Origin: a bacterium
GTDB taxonomy: Bacteria; Bdellovibrionota_C; UBA2361; SZUA-149
Length of the DNA: 6,516 nucleotides
NCBI GenBank assembly: GCA_003230795.1
Contig: QIGM01000416.1
Coordinates: 1-6,516 of the forward strand
Direction: 5' to 3'
Part shown: positions 1 through 6,112 of the stretch, piece by piece
Position numbering within the stretch: the stretch's first letter is position 1
Layout: every line of letters starts with the position of its first letter
The notes under the pieces: generated by a model
What the model saw: the letters and a program-made list of their open reading frames with translations, nothing else
The model's database searches: none
Told to the model about the DNA's origin: nothing
Position numbers and translations under genes: made by a program

Positions 1-210
1 CATGTTGTTGCAATGGGAGTGAAATCGCTTTAGCGTTTTTAGTGTTCTCTTTTTTGCGTAGGGGTGTAGTTGGCCACTTCGGAATACGTCCTCGCCAAGA
101 CGAACCATTACCTTTTCGCGGTGAAGACGTTCTGCCTCAAGCTCAGCATCTACGCGATACACGTCGAGGCGAACTGAATTTGTCCCTAAGTCAATGAGTG
201 CAATCATCAT
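1..210 (-). CDS. Ppx/GppA-family phosphatase, N-terminal 70 residues (partial, runs off the left edge)
   Basis: The minus strand reads without a stop from an ATG at 210 to the window edge, 70 codons. The translation opens with MMIALIDLGTNSVRLDVYRV, the phosphate-1 loop of the ASKHA-fold Ppx/GppA phosphatases (family pattern IDxGTNSxRL). Residues 32-49 (EKVMVRLGEDVFRSGQLH) match the next conserved block of the family (vRLGegl..tG.L). Known members hydrolyse inorganic polyphosphate or the pentaphosphate alarmone pppGpp in the cytoplasm; the visible part cannot tell which. The start may be either of two adjacent ATGs (210 or 207); no clear Shine-Dalgarno sequence precedes them. The frame is also open upstream, into the palindromic repeat, but the family normally starts a few residues before IDxGTNS. 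The gene begins 70 bases beyond the palindrome that closes the glycosyltransferase gene, so it is probably a separate transcription unit. Confident family call, subfamily unknown. Confidence 0.88.
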   Translation of the reverse strand, partial: MMIALIDLGTNSVRLDVYRVDAELEAERLHREKVMVRLGEDVFRSGQLHPYAKKRTLKTLKRFHSHCNNM

Positions 211-279
211 CGAGTCGTTAGTTGTTGGTAAAGTGACATTACTGAGAGTAGCAAAGACTTTGCGTGTTCGACCAGGTGT

Positions 280-352
280 AAAAATAAAATGCCGGTAAAA
301 AGGTGCCACGGTAAAAAGGTGCCTGGCACCTTTTTACCGGCATTTTATTTTT
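280..352. repeat. Palindromic repeat element with 28-base inverted arms and an internal duplicated unit
   Basis: Bases 280-307 and 325-352 are perfect reverse complements (28 of 28), separated by 17 bases. The 14-base word GGTAAAAAGGTGCC occurs directly at 294-307 and 310-323 and inverted at 325-338. The left side is therefore a tandem duplication of a 16-base unit (292-307 and 308-323, one mismatch), and two mutually exclusive hairpins are possible. The core, GGTGCC-GGCACC flanked by A and T runs, resembles small dispersed palindromes of the REP type that are mobilised by RAYT/IS200-like Y1 transposases in many bacteria. That comparison is from memory; no transposase is present here. The right end (351-353) supplies the TAA stop of the glycosyltransferase gene, so the element abuts or replaced the original 3' end. 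Confidence 0.85.
280..352 (-). terminator. Probable transcription terminator formed by the palindromic repeat
   Basis: Read on the minus strand, directly after the glycosyltransferase stop codon, the palindrome folds into a very long stem whose 3' arm ends in TTTTATTTTT. That gives a strong hairpin with a U-rich 3' end. Being symmetrical, it could also stop transcription entering from the other side. It separates the glycosyltransferase operon from the Ppx/GppA gene. The U-rich part is within the stem rather than after it, so termination is likely but not canonical. Confidence 0.55.
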
Positions 353-1679
353 AGGGCCGAAGCAATCGAGCCCGAAGTTTGCGGCCGGCGAGTTCGGTTC
401 CGTCTTGGAGGAGCCAGTAGAGGCCACTCGCTCCTCGGTATCCGATTCGGCCGAGGAGGGGGCGTGTTGGGCTGTTGCCGCGTGGGGCCTCAAGGCGAGA
501 CTTGTATTCTTCGGCGAAGTCGTTTGTGCGGGTGGGAGAGGGGAACGCGTTCCACTCTTCTGGAATTTCATCCGTCCAAAGGCCCCTTTCTTTGAGCGCC
601 GATGCCATGTGGTGCATGAGACTGCGAACGATGGGAGCTGTATTATACTCGTTAAGGACCTTTGTTCGTCCCGCCTGACCGAATCGAGAAGCTTTTTCAG
701 GATCTGATGCGAGTTCGATAATACGAGTAGCGAAATCCTTGGCGTTGTTGCAAACGTAGCCAGTGGAAGAGTGTTCAATCAGTTCGATCTGGGCATTGTC
801 TGCCCAGGGGGTGGAGTCGGATATGACCGGGAGACCTAGCAACATTGCTTCAGCGATACCGTAGCCGAAAGACTCACCGATGCGGGAGGAGTGAGTGCAG
901 ATTGAGGCAGCGGCGAATGTTTCTCTTACATCCTCAGGACTACTGCTCTCATCAAGAAACACGCATCGTTCCCCGTAAGGGCGTTGCTTCAGCTTTCGAA
1001 TCCTGGATTCAGGTGCGGAACGACAAAGAAACCAAAAATCCAATTTTTCTTTATGAAGAGCATCGAAAACGTCAAAGTAGATATCGCTCCATTTTCGTAT
1101 ATCAGCACGGCCAACGCGTGTCAGAACTGTGGCATCTTCGGGGATCCCGTACTTGCTCCTCGCTAGACGGCGCTCTTCGGGAGATATTTGTGGAGATTCC
1201 TCAATCGGATAGTAAAGGACGTGTTGATTGTCGTGACGCGCAAGCCCTGCGGCGTTCAACTCTTCTCGATGCTTTAAGTAAGCGCTTAATGAAATATGAA
1301 ACTGTCTAGAAAAATGCTCAGGCGTTTTAGAAGTATCGGCTCGACCAAAGATATTGGTTTCAAATATTACCGGGGTATTCGCCTTGGCAAGTCTTTCAAC
1401 AATTTCATCCCACCAAGGATCATGCTTTCCAGTTCGGTGTATATGAAGAACTGAGTACTGTCGCTCTTTAAGAAACTCCACCAACTTTTCCGATGGAACG
1501 GCGTGGCAGGGGATGCCGCAGTTCTCTAGCACGTCAAAACGAGCGCAAACCTCGGTACCAATCACGATAGCTTCAGGGGTGAAGTAATTCGTATCGAGAC
1601 CTGAGAGGTAGAGTTGGGGCGCTTTTCCCACTCCAGAAAGTCCCCATTGTGTGGCGATATGTGCGACTCGGTAAGACAA
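351..1679 (-). CDS. GT-B fold glycosyltransferase, GT4-like (glycosyl transferases group 1)
   Basis: This 442-residue soluble protein should transfer a sugar from a nucleotide-activated donor to a glycan, lipid or protein acceptor at the cytoplasmic side of the membrane. The N-terminal Rossmann half starts with VAHIATQW and a Gly-rich acceptor-side loop (GLSGVGKAP, residues 13-21). The C-terminal donor-binding half begins near 183 (ATVLTRVGRADIRKWSD, where family members have the start of the nucleotide-sugar domain). It contains the EX7E retaining signature at E269-E277 (ESFGYGIAE), followed by AMLLGLPVIS. A tail of about 75 residues (368-442), rich in Arg and Pro, lies beyond the usual GT4 end and has no recognised domain. 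The start is TTG at 1679: an in-frame TAA lies seven codons upstream and no ATG or GTG fits the N-terminal beta strand, so the rare start is the best choice. The stop codon is contributed by the palindromic repeat. The gene follows the GT-C gene by 98 bases. Donor, acceptor and product are unknown. Confidence 0.88.
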   Translation of the reverse strand: MSYRVAHIATQWGLSGVGKAPQLYLSGLDTNYFTPEAIVIGTEVCARFDVLENCGIPCHAVPSEKLVEFLKERQYSVLHIHRTGKHDPWWDEIVERLAKANTPVIFETNIFGRADTSKTPEHFSRQFHISLSAYLKHREELNAAGLARHDNQHVLYYPIEESPQISPEERRLARSKYGIPEDATVLTRVGRADIRKWSDIYFDVFDALHKEKLDFWFLCRSAPESRIRKLKQRPYGERCVFLDESSSPEDVRETFAAASICTHSSRIGESFGYGIAEAMLLGLPVISDSTPWADNAQIELIEHSSTGYVCNNAKDFATRIIELASDPEKASRFGQAGRTKVLNEYNTAPIVRSLMHHMASALKERGLWTDEIPEEWNAFPSPTRTNDFAEEYKSRLEAPRGNSPTRPLLGRIGYRGASGLYWLLQDGTELAGRKLRARLLRP

Positions 1680-1714
1680 GAAATACGCTCTAAGTGTTTA
1701 ATTTTAATAGGGAG

Positions 1715-1736
1715 ATGGAAAACCATCTATTTCCAT
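1715..1736. repeat. Small inverted repeat upstream of the GT4 gene
   Basis: ATGGAAA (1715-1721) and TTTCCAT (1730-1736) form a 7-base-pair stem around an 8-base loop in the 98-base gap between the two glycosyltransferase genes. On the minus strand the T-rich stretch following it is interrupted, so it is not a convincing terminator. It overlaps the predicted transcript start and could be an operator or leader structure, or chance. Confidence 0.3.
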
Positions 1737-1740
1737 AGGA

Positions 1741-1769
1741 AATCTACACTAGCAGTCGAAGAGCGTCAA
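1741..1769 (-). promoter_or_regulatory. Candidate sigma70-type promoter for the GT4 gene
   Basis: On the minus strand TTGACG (bases 1769-1764, five of six to the -35 consensus) is followed after exactly 17 bases by TAGATT (1746-1741, four of six to the -10 consensus). Transcription would start near 1733 and leave a leader of about 55 bases. It would let the glycosyltransferase be expressed apart from the upstream GT-C gene. It was found by eye, and weak matches of this kind are common. Confidence 0.35.
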
Positions 1770-1777
1770 ATTGGCCT

Positions 1778-3352
1778 CTAGGCACTGCTCTCATTCGAGA
1801 GCCGCTTGACTAGCGCTCGGCTAGAGACTAGCGCAGCAAGGACAAGGAGGAACCAGAGAGTAAAGAGCGCGGTAATAATATTACCGCTTTCCCCCATCAG
1901 TGCTCGGGCTTTGAACGGGAAAAAGTTCAGGCTATGAGCAATTCGTAACTGTTTTGTGCTGCGAGTAACTTTATCTACGTGATGGTCTTCGCTGAGGAAT
2001 TGCTCAACCTCTAAATCGGGTTCGCCCTGTAGGTGGAGGGCGATATTTCTGAAGCGCAAGAGTAAGTGTGACTCCTCGAGCTTCCATGTGTAGTCGTTTG
2101 GAACAGGGCCATGTCGTGGATTCTGCCAAAACTCTAGGTTGAAATTATAGAGAACAGAAGCTGACTGAACGAGTAAACTTGTCGAGAGAAAAACGCCGAA
2201 GAGTATTTTTCTAAAACTACTTTGTTTCCGTGAATAAATTTCAACAATAGGAAGAAGTAGCAGGGGAATTATTGAGGTTTGAAAACGAGGCCCCCAAGCG
2301 AGATCCCCTGCCCAAATGGTGAAGAAGGAATTAAACACAAGGCTTCCAAGGGCGGCTACCAAACAGAGAGTAAGTAGGAAGGGGAATTTTTTATAAAAGT
2401 CACGGAATCCAAAAACCGCAACGAGTAGAATCGGGCAATACCAAAGCAGTCCTTTCCCTGGGCTTGCGAGAACAGACAGGATGGTCGGTAAGGGTTTAGC
2501 CGCAAAGAGTTCAGTCAGTCCGTAACGCCGAAATACCGCTTCTTGATATCCATGTTCGAAAATATCACCGAAGCGAACGTAGTTATGTAAGCAAACCAAG
2601 ACGACGAATGGTGCGGTTCCAATACATCCTGCGAGGAACCAGCGGGAGAAGCTTTGAAACTTAGGTGTGTGCTCATTTTTGAAGAGCTCGTCTATCACCG
2701 CGACCAAAAATAAGGGGAATACGATCGGAAGCGCTGATGAGCGGATAAAGATTGCTAAGCCAAAAAGGGTACAGATGCTACTTGCGGTAGCGAGGGAATG
2801 CTTGCCGCGATAACGCTGTAGTAGTCCTGCCGCGAGAAGAAGAAGGAAGGCGACTTGGCTTTCTTCTTGGGTGCATACCGAATAGTGAAAGAGCGGGGAG
2901 AGGAAGCCGATCGAGAGCGCCGTAAAACAAGAGGGTCGGGTACCGTATCCCAGTTCCGTTAGAATCCGGTAAGCGAGGTAGACACAGGCGGCACCGATAA
3001 ATGGAAATACTCCAACGGAGACTAAAAACTGCATCAGGAGGTCGACGAAACCGGGAGCAGCTCCAGCGAGTGTTTCGATCGCGGAACCAAGTGCAGTAAA
3101 CGGTACAAAAAGAGCAGCCTGACCAGGGTTCCAGACGGAATGACGTTTCCCGTCGATACCGATGGCGTAGTTTTGTGTTTTGACTGAGTCTTCGATGGAA
3201 ACTTCAGTCGTGCGAACGAACTGTCGTGCGACTGACCAGCGTGTTTCAGTGTCACCCGGTAAGTTCCCCGGGCTACAAATCGCATAGATAAAAAAACAGG
3301 TGATGAATAAGACAGCCGCGAGGCTTAGTCTGTCAGAGAATACTGCTCGCAT
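1778..3352 (-). CDS. Polytopic GT-C family glycosyltransferase-like membrane protein (ArnT/PMT-like, GT39-type)
   Basis: This 524-residue protein has about 10-12 hydrophobic helices, the first at residues 8-27 and the last at 491-511. Signs of a GT-C enzyme, which uses a polyprenyl-phosphate sugar on the outer face of the cytoplasmic membrane, are: an acidic triad D34-T35-E36 in the first extracytoplasmic loop (PGDTETRWSVARQ), the usual place of the GT-C D/E-x-D/E catalytic motif; HSVWNPGQAALFVPF (71-85), matching the PPG-type loop seen in ArnT-like proteins; ASPGKGLLWYCPILL (296-310); and GDLAWGPRFQTSIIPLLLLP (349-368), like the SWGPR...LP block of bacterial GT39-like proteins. A soluble loop at about 405-485 precedes the last helix. 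The frame is open upstream to 3508, but the ATG at 3352 is preferred: it lies 4 bases after the stop of the TilS-like gene and immediately precedes the first membrane helix. The gene is probably translationally coupled to its upstream neighbour. Sugar and acceptor are unknown. Confidence 0.82.
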   Translation of the reverse strand: MRAVFSDRLSLAAVLFITCFFIYAICSPGNLPGDTETRWSVARQFVRTTEVSIEDSVKTQNYAIGIDGKRHSVWNPGQAALFVPFTALGSAIETLAGAAPGFVDLLMQFLVSVGVFPFIGAACVYLAYRILTELGYGTRPSCFTALSIGFLSPLFHYSVCTQEESQVAFLLLLAAGLLQRYRGKHSLATASSICTLFGLAIFIRSSALPIVFPLFLVAVIDELFKNEHTPKFQSFSRWFLAGCIGTAPFVVLVCLHNYVRFGDIFEHGYQEAVFRRYGLTELFAAKPLPTILSVLASPGKGLLWYCPILLVAVFGFRDFYKKFPFLLTLCLVAALGSLVFNSFFTIWAGDLAWGPRFQTSIIPLLLLPIVEIYSRKQSSFRKILFGVFLSTSLLVQSASVLYNFNLEFWQNPRHGPVPNDYTWKLEESHLLLRFRNIALHLQGEPDLEVEQFLSEDHHVDKVTRSTKQLRIAHSLNFFPFKARALMGESGNIITALFTLWFLLVLAALVSSRALVKRLSNESSA

Positions 3353-3356
3353 TGAA

Positions 3357-4871
3357 TTATTCTCGACGTCGATACGATAGTTCGAGGAGCGACCCGGCCT
3401 CGCCGCCAGGATGTGCGAAGTTTGCGCTTGCAATTCCGGGGACCCATAAGACTCGGGAATTCGACTCCACGATTGGGAGCCGTTCAATGAGCATGGAGGG
3501 AACACCACGTTCGTCTAGCAGTCGCTTAACTTTCCGCTGCTTGCCATCCGCGATTTGTACCCGGTCACCTAAGCGCCGCTCACGGACTTTGAGTGAAAAC
3601 GACGGCACCTCGTCCAGATTGAAATATGCTTTCGCCATCGAATGTGGGTTGCCATCAACGTGTGCAGTCGTGGAAACGGCGAAAGAGCTTTGAGCATCTA
3701 CAATTCTCGCCTCAATGCTGACGGCACTACCGTCGTCATACTGTCGAACAACCACTCCGGGAACGTCAAGGCGAGTAGGTTCCATTCCGAAATCGGAGAT
3801 AGGAGACTTTGCATGGAACTCAGCAACGATCTCACCTTGCTGTGGGTTTGCGTCTTCGAAGCGAAGTTCGCCTTCTTCGGTAAAGCGGTAACTAAGCGTT
3901 GCGGTTGCCTCAAAAAGAGCCGGATGCCCGTCCCATTTAGCGATACGTACAGCAATCTCCCTTAAAATATCGTGTGAGAGCATAGCAGCAGCTGACCCGA
4001 CTTGTTCTTCGGCGATCAAAAGCAGCACTCTCCAGGTGAGACTTGTAGGAATTGAGCTAATAAACGAAAGCGCGTGAGCGCGTTCATCGTTATCAACTAA
4101 GGTAATTGCTTCACGCCAGAGAAACTCCTCATCTCGACCAATTCGTTCGGCAACGCGATTTACGCTACAAAGAGTATCGCCGTTAAAGCTCTGCGCCAAA
4201 GTCGGCAATAGTCGACCACGAACTAAGTTGGTGAGTTCATCAATGGCTCTGCCCTGAGGGATGAAATTAAGACCCTGCTCTGCGACAAACGAGTCAATGT
4301 CGCGAGGATGCACGTTTAAGAACGGCCGAATAATACGCCGCCGATAATCTTCGCTCCTTAAGACTTGGAATTCTGAAACCATTTCGCTTGAAAGGAGTTG
4401 AGAAAAAAGTAACTCGGCATTATCCCTTGGGGTCTGTGAGCTTATTCCAAAATTAGCCTTTTCGTTTTTTCGTAAGGCTTCAAATTGAGCAAGTCGTAGC
4501 GCGGCCTTCTCTTGTTCAGTTGTCGGAGCGGGTGCTTGAACATTGATCGGCTCAATTACTGCAGCAGTGCCGTATCTTGCGCAGAGCTGTTCAAAGAACT
4601 TCATTTCAAAGCTCTTGGCAGAACCGTTGTAGAGCGTTGTAAGTTTTAGTCGGTACTTATCTCGTAGTGATGACAGTACGTGAAGAAGGGCGTGGCTGGT
4701 ATCATCAACGCCAGCAAGTACGATAACGTGAAGCTCATCTTGTTTGATGTTGAGCTTTAGCGTCGATGCTGCTTCGCGTATGCCGCGTTCTAAGGCGCCA
4801 GATACATTTGAGATAGCGTTAGATTCTTTCTGCACCGACCTGTTCTCCACAAGCATGAATTTGCGAGACAC
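3357..4871 (-). CDS. Degenerate TilS-like protein (tRNA(Ile)-lysidine synthetase homologue with altered catalytic motifs)
   Basis: TilS ligates lysine to C34 of tRNA-Ile(CAU) using ATP. This intact 504-residue protein follows the TilS layout: N-type PP-loop Rossmann domain (about 46-225), a linker region, and a C-terminal TilS_C domain (about 430-482: RLGDRVQI, then KVKRLLDERGVPSMLIERLP and VLWVPGI). The N-domain framework is recognisable in HVIVLAGVDDTSHALLHVL (48-66), FFEQLCARYG (92-101), RIIRPFL (179-185) and TNLVRGRLLPTL (214-225). However, the ATP-binding SGGxDS motif reads AGVDDTS (53-59, substitutions plus one inserted residue), the HxxHG position reads LYNGS, the H..DDQ.ET block reads TPRDNAEL (147-154), and the D-S-N...RN segment is not preserved. 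It is likely a pseudoenzyme or has a new activity. The start is GTG at 4871; the ATG at 4856 (residue 6) is an alternative. It is longer than usual TilS (roughly 430-470), with an N-terminal extension of about 35 residues and a long mid-region at 260-430. The downstream gene begins 4 bases after its stop. Confidence 0.72.
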   Translation of the reverse strand: MSRKFMLVENRSVQKESNAISNVSGALERGIREAASTLKLNIKQDELHVIVLAGVDDTSHALLHVLSSLRDKYRLKLTTLYNGSAKSFEMKFFEQLCARYGTAAVIEPINVQAPAPTTEQEKAALRLAQFEALRKNEKANFGISSQTPRDNAELLFSQLLSSEMVSEFQVLRSEDYRRRIIRPFLNVHPRDIDSFVAEQGLNFIPQGRAIDELTNLVRGRLLPTLAQSFNGDTLCSVNRVAERIGRDEEFLWREAITLVDNDERAHALSFISSIPTSLTWRVLLLIAEEQVGSAAAMLSHDILREIAVRIAKWDGHPALFEATATLSYRFTEEGELRFEDANPQQGEIVAEFHAKSPISDFGMEPTRLDVPGVVVRQYDDGSAVSIEARIVDAQSSFAVSTTAHVDGNPHSMAKAYFNLDEVPSFSLKVRERRLGDRVQIADGKQRKVKRLLDERGVPSMLIERLPIVESNSRVLWVPGIASANFAHPGGEAGSLLELSYRRRE

Positions 4872-5028
4872 CGCTCTGCTAAAAAGAAGAGAGATGGCAT
4901 AAGAAGTAATTCCCTACTTTTTTAGCATATGAATAGATTAAATCAACGCTAGCAGGAAATTCGCAGATGGAGAGACTCGAGGCGGTTCCTCGAAAAACTA
5001 TGTAATTCTGTTGACTTAGAGAGCCGGC
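4872..5028. other. Intergenic gap upstream of the TilS-like gene
   Basis: This 157-base AT-rich spacer contains a perfect 6-base-pair inverted repeat (TCGAGG at 4977-4982, CCTCGA at 4988-4993, 5-base loop). On the minus strand the T run comes before rather than after the stem, so it is not a canonical terminator for the coiled-coil gene. I found no minus-strand promoter with acceptable boxes and spacing. Whether the TilS-like gene is read through from the coiled-coil gene therefore remains open. Confidence 0.5.
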
Positions 5029-5754
5029 TTACCTAATGCTCTGCCATAAAAGCATTCCAGCAACGGTCAATTGCAAAAAAATGACTAATCCGAAGAAGAT
5101 ATTCTGGTGCAGATGAATATGCTTTGGCTTTGCGGTTTTCTCCTCAGTTTTCCTCAAAAACTCCTGTACGTGGCTATCATCGACAAGACTGAGATGAGGC
5201 GAACGTCGAATTTCGCTCCTTCGAAGTAGCTCGATGCTATCTTCTAAAGCGTTTAGTTTTTCTTCTATCGGCTTAGAGCTAGAGCTCAACACAGACTCAA
5301 GCTTGTTGAATCTATCATCTACTCTAGCTTCGCTTCGCTTGCGGGAAGCGGCTTCGTTCTCGAGCAACGCAGCGATTTTTTCACCGAAATCTCGACTAGC
5401 CAGCGCGGTACCTTGTTTATGCCGAAGAAATGATTCGTGGAACTTCTGAATATGGGACTCAATGCTGTTCATTGAGCGATCGACAGCAGCTCGCGATTCA
5501 TCGCTTCGAGAGACTACTTCGTGGAATCTACCGGCGAAGCTTCGGTTCTGTTCAACGAGCCGAAGATCGAGCACATCCAAACATTCTTTTACATCACGAA
5601 GCAGCGAAGCATTCTCCACGCCAAAAAGATCTTTAGTTCGGTTAAGAATATTGTTCGACCCGGCGCGAAAGCCCCGTCGGGAGTCCGGGGTCGCGTTCTT
5701 CTCGGAGAGGTCAAGCTTTCGCTGACTCTCAAATGTTTTAAGTTGTGTGGACAT
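5029..5754 (-). CDS. Unrecognised coiled-coil protein with C-terminal membrane anchor
   Basis: I do not recognise a family for this 241-residue protein. Residues 1-45 are charged and probably disordered. Residues about 48-205 are highly charged with heptad-like spacing of L, I, V and F (for example SLLRDVKECLDVLDLRLVEQ at 50-69, EEKLNALEDSIELLRR at 164-179) and should be mostly alpha-helical coiled coil. A His-rich linker (KHIHLHQ, 211-217) leads to one hydrophobic helix at 219-238, leaving only a few residues beyond it. There is no signal peptide, so the protein is predicted to be tail-anchored with the helical body in the cytoplasm. It could be a scaffold or spacer for membrane-associated machinery, but no function can be assigned. 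Start: ATG at 5754, with only a weak purine stretch upstream. It sits between flagellin and the TilS-like gene on the same strand, in its own transcript if the promoter at 5831-5859 is real. Confidence 0.75.
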   Translation of the reverse strand: MSTQLKTFESQRKLDLSEKNATPDSRRGFRAGSNNILNRTKDLFGVENASLLRDVKECLDVLDLRLVEQNRSFAGRFHEVVSRSDESRAAVDRSMNSIESHIQKFHESFLRHKQGTALASRDFGEKIAALLENEAASRKRSEARVDDRFNKLESVLSSSSKPIEEKLNALEDSIELLRRSEIRRSPHLSLVDDSHVQEFLRKTEEKTAKPKHIHLHQNIFFGLVIFLQLTVAGMLLWQSIR

Positions 5755-5767
5755 TCGCTTAGCTGAA

Positions 5768-5796
5768 GCAGGGTGCGCCGTCAGAGGTTGCCCTGC
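5768..5796 (-). promoter_or_regulatory. Leader hairpin just upstream of the coiled-coil gene start
   Basis: GCAGGG (5768-5773) pairs with CCCTGC (5791-5796) around a 17-base loop; on the minus-strand RNA one further G-U and one A-U pair extend the stem to 8. The stem ends 13 bases before the ATG, inside the predicted 5' leader, where it could affect ribosome access. It does not match a riboswitch class I can confirm, and it could be chance. Confidence 0.3.
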
Positions 5797-5830
5797 CTAT
5801 GAATCAGTGAATTTAAACTACACTGACCGG

Positions 5831-5859
5831 AGGATAGCTCCTGCGGGCGCAATTTTCAA
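5831..5859 (-). promoter_or_regulatory. Candidate sigma70-type promoter for the coiled-coil gene
   Basis: On the minus strand TTGAAA (5859-5854, five of six to the -35 consensus) and TATCCT (5836-5831, four of six to the -10 consensus) are separated by exactly 17 bases. The predicted start near 5823 gives a leader of about 70 bases containing the hairpin at 5768-5796. This would separate the coiled-coil gene from flagellin transcription, which in most bacteria depends on a flagellar sigma factor. Confidence 0.42.
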
Positions 5860-5915
5860 TTCAGGGCGATGCGGAAAATAAGAGAGAGAAAAGAGGTCTA
5901 GCCTAAGGTGTTTTT

Positions 5916-5951
5916 GCGAGAAGGATAGGGGGAAAGCCATATCCTTCTCGC
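5916..5951. repeat. Perfect 12-base-pair hairpin downstream of flagellin
   Basis: GCGAGAAGGATA (5916-5927) and TATCCTTCTCGC (5940-5951) are perfect reverse complements around a 12-base loop. In the direction of flagellin transcription the stem is followed by AAAAA, not by a T run, so it does not look like a standard intrinsic terminator. It may stabilise the flagellin mRNA 3' end or stop transcription in a Rho-dependent setting. Confidence 0.55.
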
Positions 5952-5966
5952 GGTCATTTACCCTAT

Positions 5967-5988
5967 GGGACTGTTGAAAACCAGTCCC
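5967..5988. repeat. Second hairpin between flagellin and the coiled-coil gene
   Basis: GGGACTG (5967-5973) and CAGTCCC (5982-5988) form a 7-base-pair stem with an 8-base loop. On the minus strand it comes just before the larger hairpin at 5916-5951, giving two successive GC-anchored stems after the flagellin gene. There is no adjacent T run on the minus strand. Confidence 0.45.
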
Positions 5989-6112
5989 CTTACAAGGTAG
6001 AAACTCTTATCCTAGCCTCGAGCAACGAGTTTCTCAGACGAATCTAACTAGCGATACAATGCCGCACCGGAATCGCTTACGTCTTCGCTCAGTTGGCTTG
6101 GAGTCTTTTTTG

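Larger units (their letters stand above)
5755..6112. other. Intergenic region between flagellin and the coiled-coil gene
   Basis: I see no convincing gene in these 358 bases. They hold two hairpins downstream of flagellin (5967-5988 and 5916-5951), a promoter candidate (5831-5859) and a leader hairpin (5768-5796), all listed separately. The stretch 6000-6112, directly after the flagellin stop, has no further clear structure. Confidence 0.6.

Noticed and set aside
308..340. TGGCAC in the palindrome as a sigma54 -24 element
   Set aside because: The required -12 TTGC at correct spacing is absent on either strand, and the word belongs to the palindrome.
280..352. The repeated 16-base unit as the start of a CRISPR array
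   Set aside because: Only two direct copies are present with no spacers between them, and the whole is explained by a single palindromic element.
239..778. A 179-codon open frame on the minus strand overlapping the 3' part of the glycosyltransferase gene
   Set aside because: It lies in another frame of a strongly supported GT4 coding region, has low-complexity Ser/Thr/Pro-rich content and runs through the palindromic repeat, so it is a shadow.
405..1309. Plus-strand open frames (405-707, 475-678, 845-1309, 984-1166)
   Set aside because: All are antisense to the GT4 gene, share no recognisable domain and have no plausible ribosome binding context.
3353..3508. An upstream start for the GT-C gene adding 52 residues
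   Set aside because: The extension lies inside the end of the TilS-like gene, is hydrophilic and unlike the family, while the ATG at 3352 sits 4 bases after the preceding stop and right before the first membrane helix.
4977..4993. Hairpin TCGAGG/CCTCGA as an intrinsic terminator after the coiled-coil gene
   Set aside because: The stem is only six pairs and on the minus strand the T run precedes it.
5011..5016. TTGACT as a plus-strand -35 box
   Set aside because: No plus-strand gene follows and there is no matching -10 box at suitable spacing.
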